A stretch of 64,000 nucleotides of DNA. It comes from Embleya sp042956465 (GTDB lineage Bacteria; Actinomycetota; Actinomycetes; Streptomycetales; Streptomycetaceae). Within the stretch, counting starts at the first letter, position 1, and every line of letters starts with the position of its first letter. A model generated the notes under the pieces. It saw only the letters and a list, made by a program, of their open reading frames with translations. It searched no databases and was not told the origin of the DNA. Position numbers and translations under genes: made by a program. Below are positions 17,048 through 26,030 of the stretch, one piece after another. The DNA is taken from NCBI RefSeq assembly GCF_042956465.1, contig NZ_JBIBGL010000001.1, forward strand, positions 800,663 through 864,662, in the 5' to 3' direction.

Positions 17048-18961
17048 ATGTCGACATCCGCGGAGGCGCTTCCGGAGCCGGCGCGACCGGGCAGCCCTCG
17101 AAAGCCCACTCCGGGCCCGGCCGGGGACGAACCCTCGCCCCCGCGAGCCCATCCGACCCATCTCGAACCCGAACACCCGCGCCACGGCGCGGTACTCGGC
17201 GCCGCGCGACACATCGGCCCCGGCGAGCCGGCACCGAGCGATCCATTGCTCGACCCCGTGCCCGCCCGTGCCGCCGACCACGCGGCCATCGAGAATCTGC
17301 TGCGTTGCCGCATCCGCGAAAGCGGCACAACGGTACCGGCGGGCGGTCCTTTACGGCTTCCGCTGCCGGCGACCGCCAGCACCGTCGTCGCGCCGATCCT
17401 GTACCGCTCGGAGACGGGCATGCACCGCTTCGGGCCGGTCCGACTGAGCAGCGGCGTCGCACTCGACGCAACCACGCTGGCCGTGCTGCTTGCGATCGAG
17501 GCGGCGCACGGGCGGGTCGGCTCGATCACCGCGATCGCCGACATGACCGACCGGGTGATCGACTCGACCCGGCGGATCGCACACCATGTCGCCGAGCGCC
17601 GCAAATCGCCCGAGGACACTCCTGAAACGACGCCGTTCCTGTGCACCGAACAGTCGATCGTGCTCGGCCACCCGATGCACCCCTCGCCGGCGTCCCGCCA
17701 AGGCATGTACGGACCCTCGTCGCCGCGCTACTCGCCGGAACTGCGCGGTTCGTTCCCACTGCACTGGTTCGCCGTCGACCCCTCCGTCGCGGTTCACGAC
17801 GGCGACCTGGGTCGTCCCGTACCGGTCGTGCTCGCCGGGCTTGCCGAAGGTGACGTGAGCCTGCCACCGGGCATGGTCGCGCTACCGGCGCACCCGTGGC
17901 AGGCCCGCGACGTGTTGGGCAGGCCGGGTGTCGCCGCCCTCCTGGAGCGGGGTCTGCTTCGCGACCTCGGCCCGGGTGGGCCCGCGTGGTCAGCGACCTC
18001 CTCGCTGCGCACCGTGTACCGCACCGGGGCACCCGTCATGCTCAAGACCTCGCTCGGCGTGGAGATCACCAACTCCCGTCGGGAGAACCACCGCAGCGAA
18101 CTGCGCCGGGGTCTGGCCGTGCACCGCATGCTCGACGCCGGCCTCAAACGCGTCATGCACTCCGCCCACCCCGGCTTCGACGTGCTGCGCGATCTCGGTT
18201 GGATCGCCGTCGACATCCCCGGTGGTCGTGGCGAATCGGGGCTCGAACTCGTCGTGCGGGACAACCCGTTCGGCCCGCGAGACCGCGTGCACTGCATCGC
18301 CGGGCTGGCCGCGCCGCGCCCGGACCTGCCGCGGGGGAGGTCGATGCTCGCCGAGGTGTTGTACACGCTCGCCGCGCGCACCGCGACGCCGCTGCGGGAG
18401 ACCGCCGAATCGTGGTTCCGTCGCTACCTCGACGTGCTGGTCGCACCGATTCTGTGGCTGCACGGCGAATATGGCCTGGGGCTCGAGGCGCATCAACAGA
18501 ACACCCTGGTCGTGCTGGACACGGACGGCCGTCCGATCGGCGGGCGCTACCGCGGCAATCAGGGCTACTACTTCTCGGCCGAACGCGGTGCGCGGCTTGC
18601 CCGTTGGCTCCCCGGCGCGGGTCGGGACCTGGGCACGTGGTGCCCGGACCACGTGATCGACGAACGGCTCGGCTACTACCTCGCGATCAACAACGTCTTG
18701 GGCCTTGTCGGAGCGATGGGCGCGCAAGGGCTGGCCGACGAGAAGGCGTTGATTGCGATCTTCCGCGACCGGCTCGTCCGCACGCGCGCGGACCACCCCG
18801 CCGGGCGCCCGCTCATGGACCGCCTCCTCGACGGTGCCACACTGCGGTGCAAGGCCAATCTGCTCACCCGCGTCGCGGGTCTCGACGAACTCGAAGTCCC
18901 GTTGGAGACCCAGTCCGTCTACGTCGACATCCCCAACCCGATTGCGGACGTGCGCGGCTGA
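17048..18961 (+). CDS. IucA/IucC-family NIS siderophore synthetase
   Basis: 637 residues. NIS synthetases condense a carboxylate such as citrate or succinate with an amine or alcohol via an acyl-adenylate, making hydroxamate/carboxylate siderophores. The family motifs are all visible: LGHPMHPSPASRQGM, VALPAHPWQ, the ATP-binding LKTSLGVEITNSRRENH, and the hallmark HGEYGLGLEAHQQNTLVVL. The C-terminal FhuF-like reductase-associated part ends in CKANLLTRVAG. ATG 17048 follows GGAGGT (17031-17036). The first 60 residues are proline-rich and less conserved. The next gene begins 34 nt downstream and is likely cotranscribed. No hydroxylase, decarboxylase or exporter gene of a complete cluster is adjacent. 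Confidence 0.88.
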   Translation: MSTSAEALPEPARPGSPRKPTPGPAGDEPSPPRAHPTHLEPEHPRHGAVLGAARHIGPGEPAPSDPLLDPVPARAADHAAIENLLRCRIRESGTTVPAGGPLRLPLPATASTVVAPILYRSETGMHRFGPVRLSSGVALDATTLAVLLAIEAAHGRVGSITAIADMTDRVIDSTRRIAHHVAERRKSPEDTPETTPFLCTEQSIVLGHPMHPSPASRQGMYGPSSPRYSPELRGSFPLHWFAVDPSVAVHDGDLGRPVPVVLAGLAEGDVSLPPGMVALPAHPWQARDVLGRPGVAALLERGLLRDLGPGGPAWSATSSLRTVYRTGAPVMLKTSLGVEITNSRRENHRSELRRGLAVHRMLDAGLKRVMHSAHPGFDVLRDLGWIAVDIPGGRGESGLELVVRDNPFGPRDRVHCIAGLAAPRPDLPRGRSMLAEVLYTLAARTATPLRETAESWFRRYLDVLVAPILWLHGEYGLGLEAHQQNTLVVLDTDGRPIGGRYRGNQGYYFSAERGARLARWLPGAGRDLGTWCPDHVIDERLGYYLAINNVLGLVGAMGAQGLADEKALIAIFRDRLVRTRADHPAGRPLMDRLLDGATLRCKANLLTRVAGLDELEVPLETQSVYVDIPNPIADVRG

Positions 18962-18995
18962 GCGGTTCTCGTACCACCACAGAGGAGACGGCACG

Positions 18996-19925
18996 GTGCG
19001 CGCGAACGTCACGGTCCTGGCGCTGCACCGGTACGAAGGCGAACCCCTGGAGTACGAGGACGCGGTCTGGATCGGTGACGGGGCCGGACGCGGGTTCCTG
19101 CCGCCGGCCGGACCCGCGTGCAGGCGCGCCCGAGTGGACCGGCCGGGCGCGCTTCGGGTCGCTCTCGCGGACGGCGCCGCGGAGAGCCTGCTCGCGCGGC
19201 GCTGGGCCGAACTCCTGGTGCGGGCCTGCGGCGCGGCGCCCACTCCGCTCCTGTGCGGGGGTACTGGCTTCGCCGACGTGTTGGGGCGCGCCGCGGACCG
19301 GTGGCCGGAACTGACCAAGCGGTACCTGGTCGAGCGGGATCGGCGCGGGATGCCCGTACAGCCGTACGAACTGCGCAAGTTGGAGCGCGGAGCCCATGCC
19401 TCGGCGGTACTCGCCGCGCACCTCGCGCCGCATCCGTGGCTCTCCGGCCGGGGCCAATGGGCGGCCGCGGTGCTCGGTGACGCCTATCTCTTCCAGGTCC
19501 GCGGCGACCGGCTCTGGCGGGTGTTTCCCACCTCCCGCCGACCCGATGTCGCGACCAGCAACGGCGCGGACCCCGCGGCGGTGGCACGGCGGGTGCGCTG
19601 CGCGCGCGGTACCTGGACCGATCGCGACCTGCTGTACGTCGCCAACGACACCGCCGGCGCGTGGTTCCTGCGCACCGCGCTGGCAGGCGGGCGCCCCTGG
19701 GAGGAACTCCGTGAGCCTGCGGCGGGCAGTCCGCGCGAACTGGCCCGGTGGGCAGCCGCGCGACGGCGGGCGGGCATCCTCGACAAGGGAGACCTCACGC
19801 TCGTGCGCATCGATCCGATGATCGGTCCGGCGCGAACGCCTGGGGACGGGGGTGGGGAGCAGAATCCCGCGCGAAGCCATCCGCGTGCGTTCTCGTCTCC
19901 GACGGCGAGCATCGAGCGGCCGTGA
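18996..19925 (+). CDS. PP2C-like phosphatase-fold protein
   Basis: 309 residues. The order of segments matches the PP2C-like proteins of actinomycetes: EDAVWIG, then LADGAAESLLARRWAELL, WAAAVLGDAYLFQVRGDRLW, and DRDLLYVANDTAGAWFLRTA. The acidic residues in ED, ADG and NDT fit the metal-binding positions of PP2C enzymes, although GDA replaces the usual GDS/GDG, so catalysis is uncertain. GTG 18996 has AGAGGAG 8 nt upstream. It follows the NIS synthetase by 34 nt. No known siderophore pathway uses a PP2C enzyme, so the pairing is either regulatory or accidental. Function unproven. Confidence 0.6.
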   Translation: MRANVTVLALHRYEGEPLEYEDAVWIGDGAGRGFLPPAGPACRRARVDRPGALRVALADGAAESLLARRWAELLVRACGAAPTPLLCGGTGFADVLGRAADRWPELTKRYLVERDRRGMPVQPYELRKLERGAHASAVLAAHLAPHPWLSGRGQWAAAVLGDAYLFQVRGDRLWRVFPTSRRPDVATSNGADPAAVARRVRCARGTWTDRDLLYVANDTAGAWFLRTALAGGRPWEELREPAAGSPRELARWAAARRRAGILDKGDLTLVRIDPMIGPARTPGDGGGEQNPARSHPRAFSSPTASIERP

Positions 19926-19943
19926 GGGCGCGGCCGGGTCACC

Positions 19944-19981
19944 GAAGGGGTGGGGCCGGCCGCCGACGGTCCCACCCCTTC
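19944..19981. terminator. Terminator between convergent genes
   Basis: GAAGGGGTGGG (19944-19954) pairs perfectly with CCCACCCCTTC (19971-19981) around a 16-nt GC-rich loop, followed by AGTTCTTGT. It lies between the PP2C-like gene and the leftward metallophosphoesterase gene. Confidence 0.75.
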
Positions 19982-19999
19982 AGTTCTTGTCGCAAGCGC

Positions 20000-21211
20000 T
20001 CAGCAGGCGCCCTGGTCCTCCCACACGCCCCACTGGCCGGTCGTGCCCGGTGCCTCGCCGCGCGTCCACCACTTGGCACGCCACGTGTGGTTGTTCCACA
20101 CGACGGTGTCACCGTTCGTGTACGTCATCGACTCGGTCCACGGCTTGGCCGCAGCGCACTTGGTGTGCAGCGGCACGTTCATCTCCTTGACCCACTGGTT
20201 GCGCCGGAAGTCGCGGGCCTTGATCGTCACCCGGTCGTTGGCGACCTCGACTTGGAGCCCGCTGTTCTCCAACCCGCTCAGCGCGCTCTCGCCGCCCGAG
20301 CCGTTGTCGGTCCACTGGGTCTGAACGGCGCCCGTGTTGACGACGGTGAAGCCTTCGAGGTTTCCGCTGCCCGGCACGACCTTGCGCACGGCCCAGTCGG
20401 ACAGGTTCAGGTCCCAGTGCGTGTGCGAGGTGAACAGCACGGCGTCCTTGTGGGCGCCCAGGATGTTCATGATCCGGTCGGCCTGGAGGTAGTCCGACTT
20501 GTAGAGCTTGTTGCGCGTGCCCGAGACCGTGTCCGGCAGCACGTGGTGCGAGAACACGAACGTCGGCTTGCCCTGCGCCTCCCAGTAGTTCATCCGCTGC
20601 TCGAGCCAGGTCAGTTGCTCGTCGCTGAACCACACCTCGTCCCATTTGGTGGGGTCGGTGTACTTCATGTACTTCTCGGTGCCGAGGAACAGCATCGGGA
20701 CACCGTCGACGACGCGCTCGTAGTAGACCTTGTCGAGACCGGTGAAGTCGTAGAAGTTCTGGAAGAGCGACTGCTCGGTGGTGCCGTTCGGCCAGGTCTC
20801 CTGACACAGCTTGTCCGGATTGCAGTACTTGGGCACGTAGAACTCGTGGTTGCCGATCGTGAAGAACGTGTTCGCCGGGTGCGGACGCGTGTTCAGGACC
20901 TGCTTCACCTGGTCGTACTCGGACTTGTAGCCGCGCGGGGTGATGTCGCCGTTGACGACGAGCGCGCCGCTGTTCGGGTTGATCACCTTCATCTGGTCGA
21001 GCGCGCGGCCGAAGTCCGCGAGATCTCCCTGCACGTCGCTGATGACGTTGAAGGACACCTTGGCGGGCGCGGAGGCGGGGGCTGCGTTCACCGGGGCGGA
21101 GGCGCGGGACGCGGCGGGGCGGCTCTCGGCGTAGGCGGCGCCTGCGCCTGCCGTCAGGGCGAGCGCGGCGCACACGGCCGCGACGCGCCGGTGTTTGCGG
21201 AAGTCGGGCAT
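20000..21211 (-). CDS. Secreted metallophosphoesterase with C-terminal carbohydrate-binding module
   Basis: 403 residues. An N-terminal signal peptide (RKHRRVAAVC, hydrophobic core, cleavage near AYAES) is followed by a calcineurin-like phosphoesterase domain: VISDVQGDL, VVNGDI, TIGNHEF, FSHHVLP and TSHTHWDL provide the usual metal ligands, with Gln in place of the His of the first DxH motif. The last 45 residues, W.ESMTYTNGDTVVWNNHTW and KWWTRGEAPG, form a CBM5/12 chitin/cellulose-binding module. It is probably an extracellular phosphatase or nucleotidase tethered to polysaccharide. ATG 21211 has GAGGA upstream. Substrate unknown. Confidence 0.85.
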   Translation of the reverse strand: MPDFRKHRRVAAVCAALALTAGAGAAYAESRPAASRASAPVNAAPASAPAKVSFNVISDVQGDLADFGRALDQMKVINPNSGALVVNGDITPRGYKSEYDQVKQVLNTRPHPANTFFTIGNHEFYVPKYCNPDKLCQETWPNGTTEQSLFQNFYDFTGLDKVYYERVVDGVPMLFLGTEKYMKYTDPTKWDEVWFSDEQLTWLEQRMNYWEAQGKPTFVFSHHVLPDTVSGTRNKLYKSDYLQADRIMNILGAHKDAVLFTSHTHWDLNLSDWAVRKVVPGSGNLEGFTVVNTGAVQTQWTDNGSGGESALSGLENSGLQVEVANDRVTIKARDFRRNQWVKEMNVPLHTKCAAAKPWTESMTYTNGDTVVWNNHTWRAKWWTRGEAPGTTGQWGVWEDQGAC

Positions 21212-21426
21212 GACGATCCTCGGGACGGAGGGGGTGTGGGGACCCACCCATCACACCGGTTGGTCCCAACCGCCCGGCAGCCCGCAATGATCATGAAGGT
21301 GTCGAACGGCTGAAGATTGTCCACGAATCCGGCATAGCGAGCCTCGAGCTGTCCACAAGGGGCGAGTTGTCCACAGATGACATCCACCCCCACTCCGCGG
21401 CAGGCCGTGCAGACCAGTATCCGGGG

Positions 21427-22338
21427 ATGGAAGAGGCCGTACGAGTCTTGCGGGGGTTGGCATGGCAGCACAACGGAGTGGTAACACGGGAACAGGCGCT
21501 GTCCGCCGGAGTATCCGGGCGGCTGTGGCGCAGGCTCGTGAACGATGGGAAGGTGCGCGAACTCGCGCGCGGCGTGGGGCTCGTCGATGCCGATCGATGT
21601 GCGCTCACCTCGCGCGGACTGTTGCGCGCCGGGCTCGCGGCCTATGGCGAGCGAGCCGTGGCCGTATTGCACAGTGCGGCCCACGTGCACGGGATGCGTG
21701 GCGTGCCACGCGCGGAATCTGTGCACATCGCGACGCCCGCCACCGCGTCACGTCGTGGTGGGCCCGGCATCGTGGCCTATCGGCGACGGTTGCGAGCGGA
21801 CGAGATCGTGATGGTGGACGGCTTCCCGGTGACGACGCCGGTGCGGACGCTCGCCGATCTGCTGCCCAGGCTCCCGCCCGAGGACGGATTGGCGGTCCTC
21901 GATTCGGCGCTGCATCTGGGCCTGGTCGAGCCGGCGCAGTTGGAGGCGGTCGAGCGGGAGGCGGCGGGCCGGCCCGGGGCGGGACAGGTGCGGCCGCTGC
22001 TGGAGATCGCGGACGCACGGGCCGAAAGCCCGTTGGAGTCGCGAGTGCGACTCGACTGCGTGCGGGGCGGAGTCGCACCGGACGAGTTGCAGCACGAGGT
22101 CGCGCTGCCCGGCGGCGGCCGGGCCCGCGTGGATCTCGCGTGGCTGACCGGGTTGCGGCCGATCTTCGCGGAGGCGGACGGAGCGGACGTGCATTCGCGG
22201 CCCGACGCGCTGTTTCGCGACCGGTCCCGGGCCAACGAGCTGGCCCTGGTGGGGGCGCTCGTCCTGCGCTTCACCTGGTACGACACGCTCCGGCGGGGGC
22301 GGGTCGCGGGGCTCGTGCGGCGGGCGTTCCAGTCGTGA
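21427..22338 (+). CDS. AbiEi-like winged-helix protein with DUF559/Vsr-like nuclease domain
   Basis: 303 residues. The N-terminal 75 residues (VVTREQALSAGVSGRLWRRL, later VRELARGVGLV) look like the AbiEi antitoxin winged helix. The C-terminal third resembles the DUF559 Vsr-like domain: SPLESRVRLD, ARVDLAWL, FAEADGADVH, RDRSRANELALVGALVLRFTW; the E, D and E-x-D positions of the PD-(D/E)xK site are kept. Such single-gene proteins are frequent in actinomycetes and are annotated as type IV toxin-antitoxin or nuclease proteins, but their action is unproven. ATG 21427 is the first ATG in frame; an upstream TTG at 21367 is less likely. Confidence 0.7.
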   Translation: MEEAVRVLRGLAWQHNGVVTREQALSAGVSGRLWRRLVNDGKVRELARGVGLVDADRCALTSRGLLRAGLAAYGERAVAVLHSAAHVHGMRGVPRAESVHIATPATASRRGGPGIVAYRRRLRADEIVMVDGFPVTTPVRTLADLLPRLPPEDGLAVLDSALHLGLVEPAQLEAVEREAAGRPGAGQVRPLLEIADARAESPLESRVRLDCVRGGVAPDELQHEVALPGGGRARVDLAWLTGLRPIFAEADGADVHSRPDALFRDRSRANELALVGALVLRFTWYDTLRRGRVAGLVRRAFQS

Positions 22339-22376
22339 GCCCCGCGACCGTGCCGGTGCACTCGGAAGCGGCCCGA

Positions 22377-22931
22377 CTAACCGGTGACGCGGACCTTCTC
22401 CAGCGCCAACAGGCGCTGCTTGCGCGGCAACCCGCCTGCGTAGCCGGTCAACGTGCCGTCGGCGCCGATTACCCGGTGACACGGGATGATGATGCCGATC
22501 GGGTTGCGACCGTTGGCGAGTCCGACCGCTCGGGACGCCGTCGGCTGTCCGAGGAACCTGGTGGCCAGAGCCCCGTAGGACATCGTGTGTCCGAACGGGA
22601 TGGTGGTCAGGGCGGACCAGACCTTGAGCTGGAAGGCCGTGCCGGCCGGCGCCAACGGCAGGTCGAACTCGCGCAGTTCGCCGGCGAAGTAAGCGCTCAA
22701 CTGCGCCTTCGTCTGAGTGAACGCACCGGGGTCGTGTACCCAATCCGCGCCCGGCGTGGCCGCCATGTAGAGGGCGGTGAGCGACTGCCCGTCACCGATC
22801 ATGAGCAGTTCGCCGACCGTGGAATCCAGGGTCGCGTATCGGCGGGGGCCGTCGAGGGGGGCGTTGAACACGGCCGGGGGCACGTTCGGGTCGGGCGTTT
22901 CGACGGCTTCGAACAGGGCGTCCTGGTTCAT
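22377..22931 (-). CDS. ogt: Methylated-DNA--protein-cysteine methyltransferase
   Basis: 184 residues. The active-site motif PCHRV holds the acceptor C151, and the recognition helix is RAVGLANGRNPI. The enzyme removes alkyl groups from O6-alkylguanine (and O4-alkylthymine) by irreversible transfer to the cysteine. ATG 22931 overlaps the stop of the upstream Ada-AlkA gene by 4 nt, so the two are translationally coupled: one transcript gives glycosylase/regulator plus direct-reversal activity. This is the common actinomycete layout in which Ada's C-terminal methyltransferase is replaced by AlkA and a separate Ogt follows. Confidence 0.92.
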   Translation of the reverse strand: MNQDALFEAVETPDPNVPPAVFNAPLDGPRRYATLDSTVGELLMIGDGQSLTALYMAATPGADWVHDPGAFTQTKAQLSAYFAGELREFDLPLAPAGTAFQLKVWSALTTIPFGHTMSYGALATRFLGQPTASRAVGLANGRNPIGIIIPCHRVIGADGTLTGYAGGLPRKQRLLALEKVRVTG

Positions 22932-24388
22932 GCGACTTCCTTCACCGAGACGGTGGATGCTGCGGACAGGCTCGCCCACAGGTGGTGCAACGCGTACGAG
23001 CGCCACGGGGACCACGACTGCGCGGCCGAGACCGGAAGCCCCCAGCGCGCGAGCGCGTGCTTGACGCCCAGATCGGTCGGCAGGAAGACGTCCGGGTCGC
23101 CGAGCGCCCGCAGTCGAATGTACGACGCCGTCCAGGGGCCGATACCCGGCAGGGCCACAAGGCCCGCCTCCGCCGCCCGACGGTCGACACCCGGGTCGAG
23201 GCGAACCGCTCCGGACGCGAGCGCCTCGGTGAGGGCGAAGATCGCCTTCTTGCGTGCCGTGGGCATCGGCAAGTCCGCCGGATCCGCGTCCGCCAACGCG
23301 GCCGCGGTCGGGAACGCGTGAGTGAGCCCGCCCTGTGGTGCGGCCAGCGGCTTGCCGTACAGGCGGGTCAGCCGACCCGCGACGGTGCGGGCGCCCGCGA
23401 CCGACACCTGCTGGCCGAGCACGGCCCGCACGGCGAGTTCGTCGGGGTCCACATGGCCCGGTGAACGCAGGCCGGGCGTGGCGCGCACGAGTGCGCCCAG
23501 CCCGCCGTCGTCGAGCTCGACGCTGCCGAGCGCCTCGTCCACGGCGAGCGGATCCGCGTCCAGGTCGAGCAACCGGCGGCAGCGCTGGACGGCGGCGCCC
23601 AGGTCGCGCAGGTCGGCGAGGACGAGGCGGCACCACACCCACGAGGGCCCGGGCGAGAGCTCGACCACGCCCGTGCCGTGCGGGAGCGACAGCACCCGTC
23701 GGTAGACGCCGTCCACGTACTCCTCCACGCCCGGCACTGCCCGCAGCCCCAGGAAGTCCAACGCGTGAGCGAGCGCGATCGGCTCCCGGTAGGGCAGTCG
23801 CAGCCGGATTTCGCCCGGTTCGACGCTCCGGACGCCGGCCCGTCCGCGCACCTCGGTGGGGGTGCGGCCGAACACCTCACGAACGGTGTCGTTGAACTGC
23901 CGCACGCTTGCGAATCCGGCTGCGAACGCGACCTGCGCGATCTGCAGATCGGAAGTCTCCAGCAGGACCCTGGCCGTCTGCGCCCGTCGGGCGCGGGCGA
24001 GCGCGAGGGGGCCCGCGCCGACTTCGGCCATCAACAGGCGGTTCAACTGGCGATCGCTGTATCCGAGACGACCCGCAAGGCCGCCGACGCCTTCGCGATC
24101 CACGACCCCGTCCGCGATCAGGCGCATGGCTCGCCCCACCACGTCGGCGCGCACGTCCCACTCCGGCGAGCCCGGCGAGGTGTCCGGGCGGCAGCGCTTG
24201 CAAGCCCGGAACCCCGCCGCCTGCGCGGCCGCCGCAGACGGGTAGAACCGCGCGTTCTCCCGCTTCGGCTTGACGGCCGGGCAACTCGGCCGGCAGTAGA
24301 TGTCGGTGCTCGTGACCGCCATGTAGAACCAACCGTCGAACCGACTGTCCCGGCTGCTGCACGCTCGGTAGCACTGCTCGTCGTCCAT
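22928..24388 (-). CDS. Ada-AlkA fusion: methylphosphotriester-sensing regulator and 3-methyladenine glycosylase
   Basis: 486 residues. Residues 1-75 are the Ada N-terminal zinc domain with C32, C36, C63 and C66 (YCRPSC and CKRCRP), where C32 accepts methyl groups from phosphotriesters. Residues about 80-185 are an AraC-type helix-turn-helix pair (GLAGRLGYSDRQLNRLL; AQVAFAAGFASVRQFNDTV). The rest is AlkA: an N-terminal domain, then the helix-hairpin-helix LPGIGPWTASYI and the catalytic aspartate in FLPTDLGVK. It senses alkylation, activates its own operon and excises alkylated bases. ATG 24388 was chosen to match family starts; GTG 24406 is also possible. It overlaps ogt by 4 nt. Confidence 0.9.
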   Translation of the reverse strand: MDDEQCYRACSSRDSRFDGWFYMAVTSTDIYCRPSCPAVKPKRENARFYPSAAAAQAAGFRACKRCRPDTSPGSPEWDVRADVVGRAMRLIADGVVDREGVGGLAGRLGYSDRQLNRLLMAEVGAGPLALARARRAQTARVLLETSDLQIAQVAFAAGFASVRQFNDTVREVFGRTPTEVRGRAGVRSVEPGEIRLRLPYREPIALAHALDFLGLRAVPGVEEYVDGVYRRVLSLPHGTGVVELSPGPSWVWCRLVLADLRDLGAAVQRCRRLLDLDADPLAVDEALGSVELDDGGLGALVRATPGLRSPGHVDPDELAVRAVLGQQVSVAGARTVAGRLTRLYGKPLAAPQGGLTHAFPTAAALADADPADLPMPTARKKAIFALTEALASGAVRLDPGVDRRAAEAGLVALPGIGPWTASYIRLRALGDPDVFLPTDLGVKHALARWGLPVSAAQSWSPWRSYALHHLWASLSAASTVSVKEVA

Positions 24389-24476
24389 CACGTCGACAAG
24401 TGTCACCCGTTCCCGCAGGAGTGGCCGGCGGGAATCGGACAGCACCGTGGCGCCGCCGCGGAGTCGCGAGTCGTGC

Positions 24477-25847
24477 CTACAACCCCCGAATCAGCCCGTT
24501 GCGGAAGAGGTCGACGAAGATGGCATGGTCGGCGCGGGCTCGGGCGCCGTATGCGTGCGCGAAGTCCACGAGTGAGGTCTTGAAGCCCTCCTCGTCCCGC
24601 TCGACGGCCTCCAGGATCGCGTTCCTGGTCGAGAAGGGGACCAGCGTGTGACCGCTTTCCTCGTCCGCGACCGCGTGCATCGTCGCGGTGGCGCGGCCCA
24701 GGTATTCCACCACTTCGGCGATCGTGTTCACCTCGTTCAGGTCCGACCAGTCCAGGTCGTTCGCGTACGGCGACACCTCGGCGACCAGCTGCCCGACCCC
24801 GTCGATGTCGGTGTAACCGAGCCACGGGTCCGCGTGCGCCTGCAAGGCCCGCTGCGAGATGACGGTGCGATGACCTTCGTGTTCGAAGTAGGAGCGCACC
24901 TGGGGATCGGTGACGTGGTGGCTCACCGACGGCGTTTGACCCTGCTTCATGTACAGGATCACGTCGTTTTCCAGCGCCTCCGTGTTGCCCTCGATCAGCA
25001 GGTTGTACGAGGGCAGCCCGGCGCTGCCGATGCCGACCCCGCGCCGACCCACGACGTCCTTGATGTCGTAGGTGTCCGGCCGTTGCCGAGTCGCGGGAGG
25101 CAGGGTGTCGAGGTACCGCCGGAAGGCCTCCAGCACGGTTGCCTTGACGTCGTCCGACAACTCGAACGCGCCGCCGGACAGGGCGAAGCGCCGTTCGTGG
25201 TCGGCCACGACCGTCTGCGAGCGGAGCAATCCGATGCGGGTCTGCAACCGGGCCTGCCGCAGCACCTCGAGCAGCGGTCCCTGGGTCGTCGCCAGTGTCA
25301 GCGCGGCGTCCTGCGGTGTGGTCTTGTCGGTCAGCAGCCGAAGTTGGTCCAGGTAGGCCGCGCCGTAGCCGGTGACGAGGGTCGCGATCGTGTCGTCGCT
25401 GAGGGCTTTGCCGTACCCGATCAGTGCCAGGCTTGCCGCGAAGCGCTTGACGTCCCACGTCCAGGGGCCGACGTAGGCCTCGTCGAAGTCGTTGACGTTG
25501 AACACGAGCTTGCCGTCGGCGTTCATGTACGTGCCGAAGTTCTCCGCGTGCAGATCGCCGTGGATCCACACCCGCGAGGTGCGCTCGTCCAGGAAGGGAT
25601 CTTCGCGGCCGTCGAGGTCGGCGTAGAACAGGCAGGCCGTGCCCCGGTAGAACGCGAAGGCCGAGGACGCCATCTTGCGGAACTTCACCCGGAACGCGGC
25701 AGCGTCGCCATCGATCAGTGCCCCGAAGGCTCGTTCGAAGACCTCCAGGATGTGCCGGGCGCGATCCTCGGGGTCCGCCGGGCCGTACTGCGCGTAGCCG
25801 CCCTCGAACCCCACGCCGCCCAGACCGATCCCTATGCCCTCGGCCAT
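24477..25847 (-). CDS. DUF2252 family protein
   Basis: 456 residues, the usual length of DUF2252. The fold resembles aminoglycoside-phosphotransferase kinases: WIHGDLHAENFGTY corresponds to the catalytic HGDLH loop and VNDFDEAYVGPW to the metal-binding DFDE. MKQGQTPSVSHHV and RALQAHADPWLGYT are further family blocks. DUF2252 proteins are widespread in actinomycetes; no substrate has been established. ATG 25847 follows GAGGGAGG. The gene lies downstream of the sigma-factor pair but is separated from it by two strong hairpins (25872-25974), so it is probably transcribed on its own. Confidence 0.85.
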   Translation of the reverse strand: MAEGIGIGLGGVGFEGGYAQYGPADPEDRARHILEVFERAFGALIDGDAAAFRVKFRKMASSAFAFYRGTACLFYADLDGREDPFLDERTSRVWIHGDLHAENFGTYMNADGKLVFNVNDFDEAYVGPWTWDVKRFAASLALIGYGKALSDDTIATLVTGYGAAYLDQLRLLTDKTTPQDAALTLATTQGPLLEVLRQARLQTRIGLLRSQTVVADHERRFALSGGAFELSDDVKATVLEAFRRYLDTLPPATRQRPDTYDIKDVVGRRGVGIGSAGLPSYNLLIEGNTEALENDVILYMKQGQTPSVSHHVTDPQVRSYFEHEGHRTVISQRALQAHADPWLGYTDIDGVGQLVAEVSPYANDLDWSDLNEVNTIAEVVEYLGRATATMHAVADEESGHTLVPFSTRNAILEAVERDEEGFKTSLVDFAHAYGARARADHAIFVDLFRNGLIRGL

Positions 25848-25871
25848 TGCGACCGCCTCCCTCGAAGTCTC

Positions 25872-25974
25872 CGCGGGGCCGACCGGGCCCCGCGTCAGGA
25901 TCCCAGACGGAAGGGCCGGCGCGGCATCGAGCCCCCGGAGCGTGAGGGGGGAGTCAGAGGCGCCCGGGGGCTCG
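25872..25974 (-). terminator. Two hairpins after the sigma-factor partner gene
   Basis: CGAGCCCCCGG (25928-25938) pairs with CCGGGGGCTCG (25964-25974), and CGCGGGGCC (25872-25880) pairs with GGCCCCGCG (25886-25894). They lie downstream of the leftward membrane-protein gene ending at 26031 and before the DUF2252 gene. Confidence 0.55.
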
Positions 25975-26030
25975 ACACCCGGCGCCTGCCCGGCCGACGC
26001 CCGCTCATGCCCGGCAGTCGTCGTGGATGC

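Noticed and set aside
17048..17048. Iron box in front of the NIS synthetase
   Set aside because: No sequence close to TTAGGTTAGGCTAACCTAA was found in 16861-17047.
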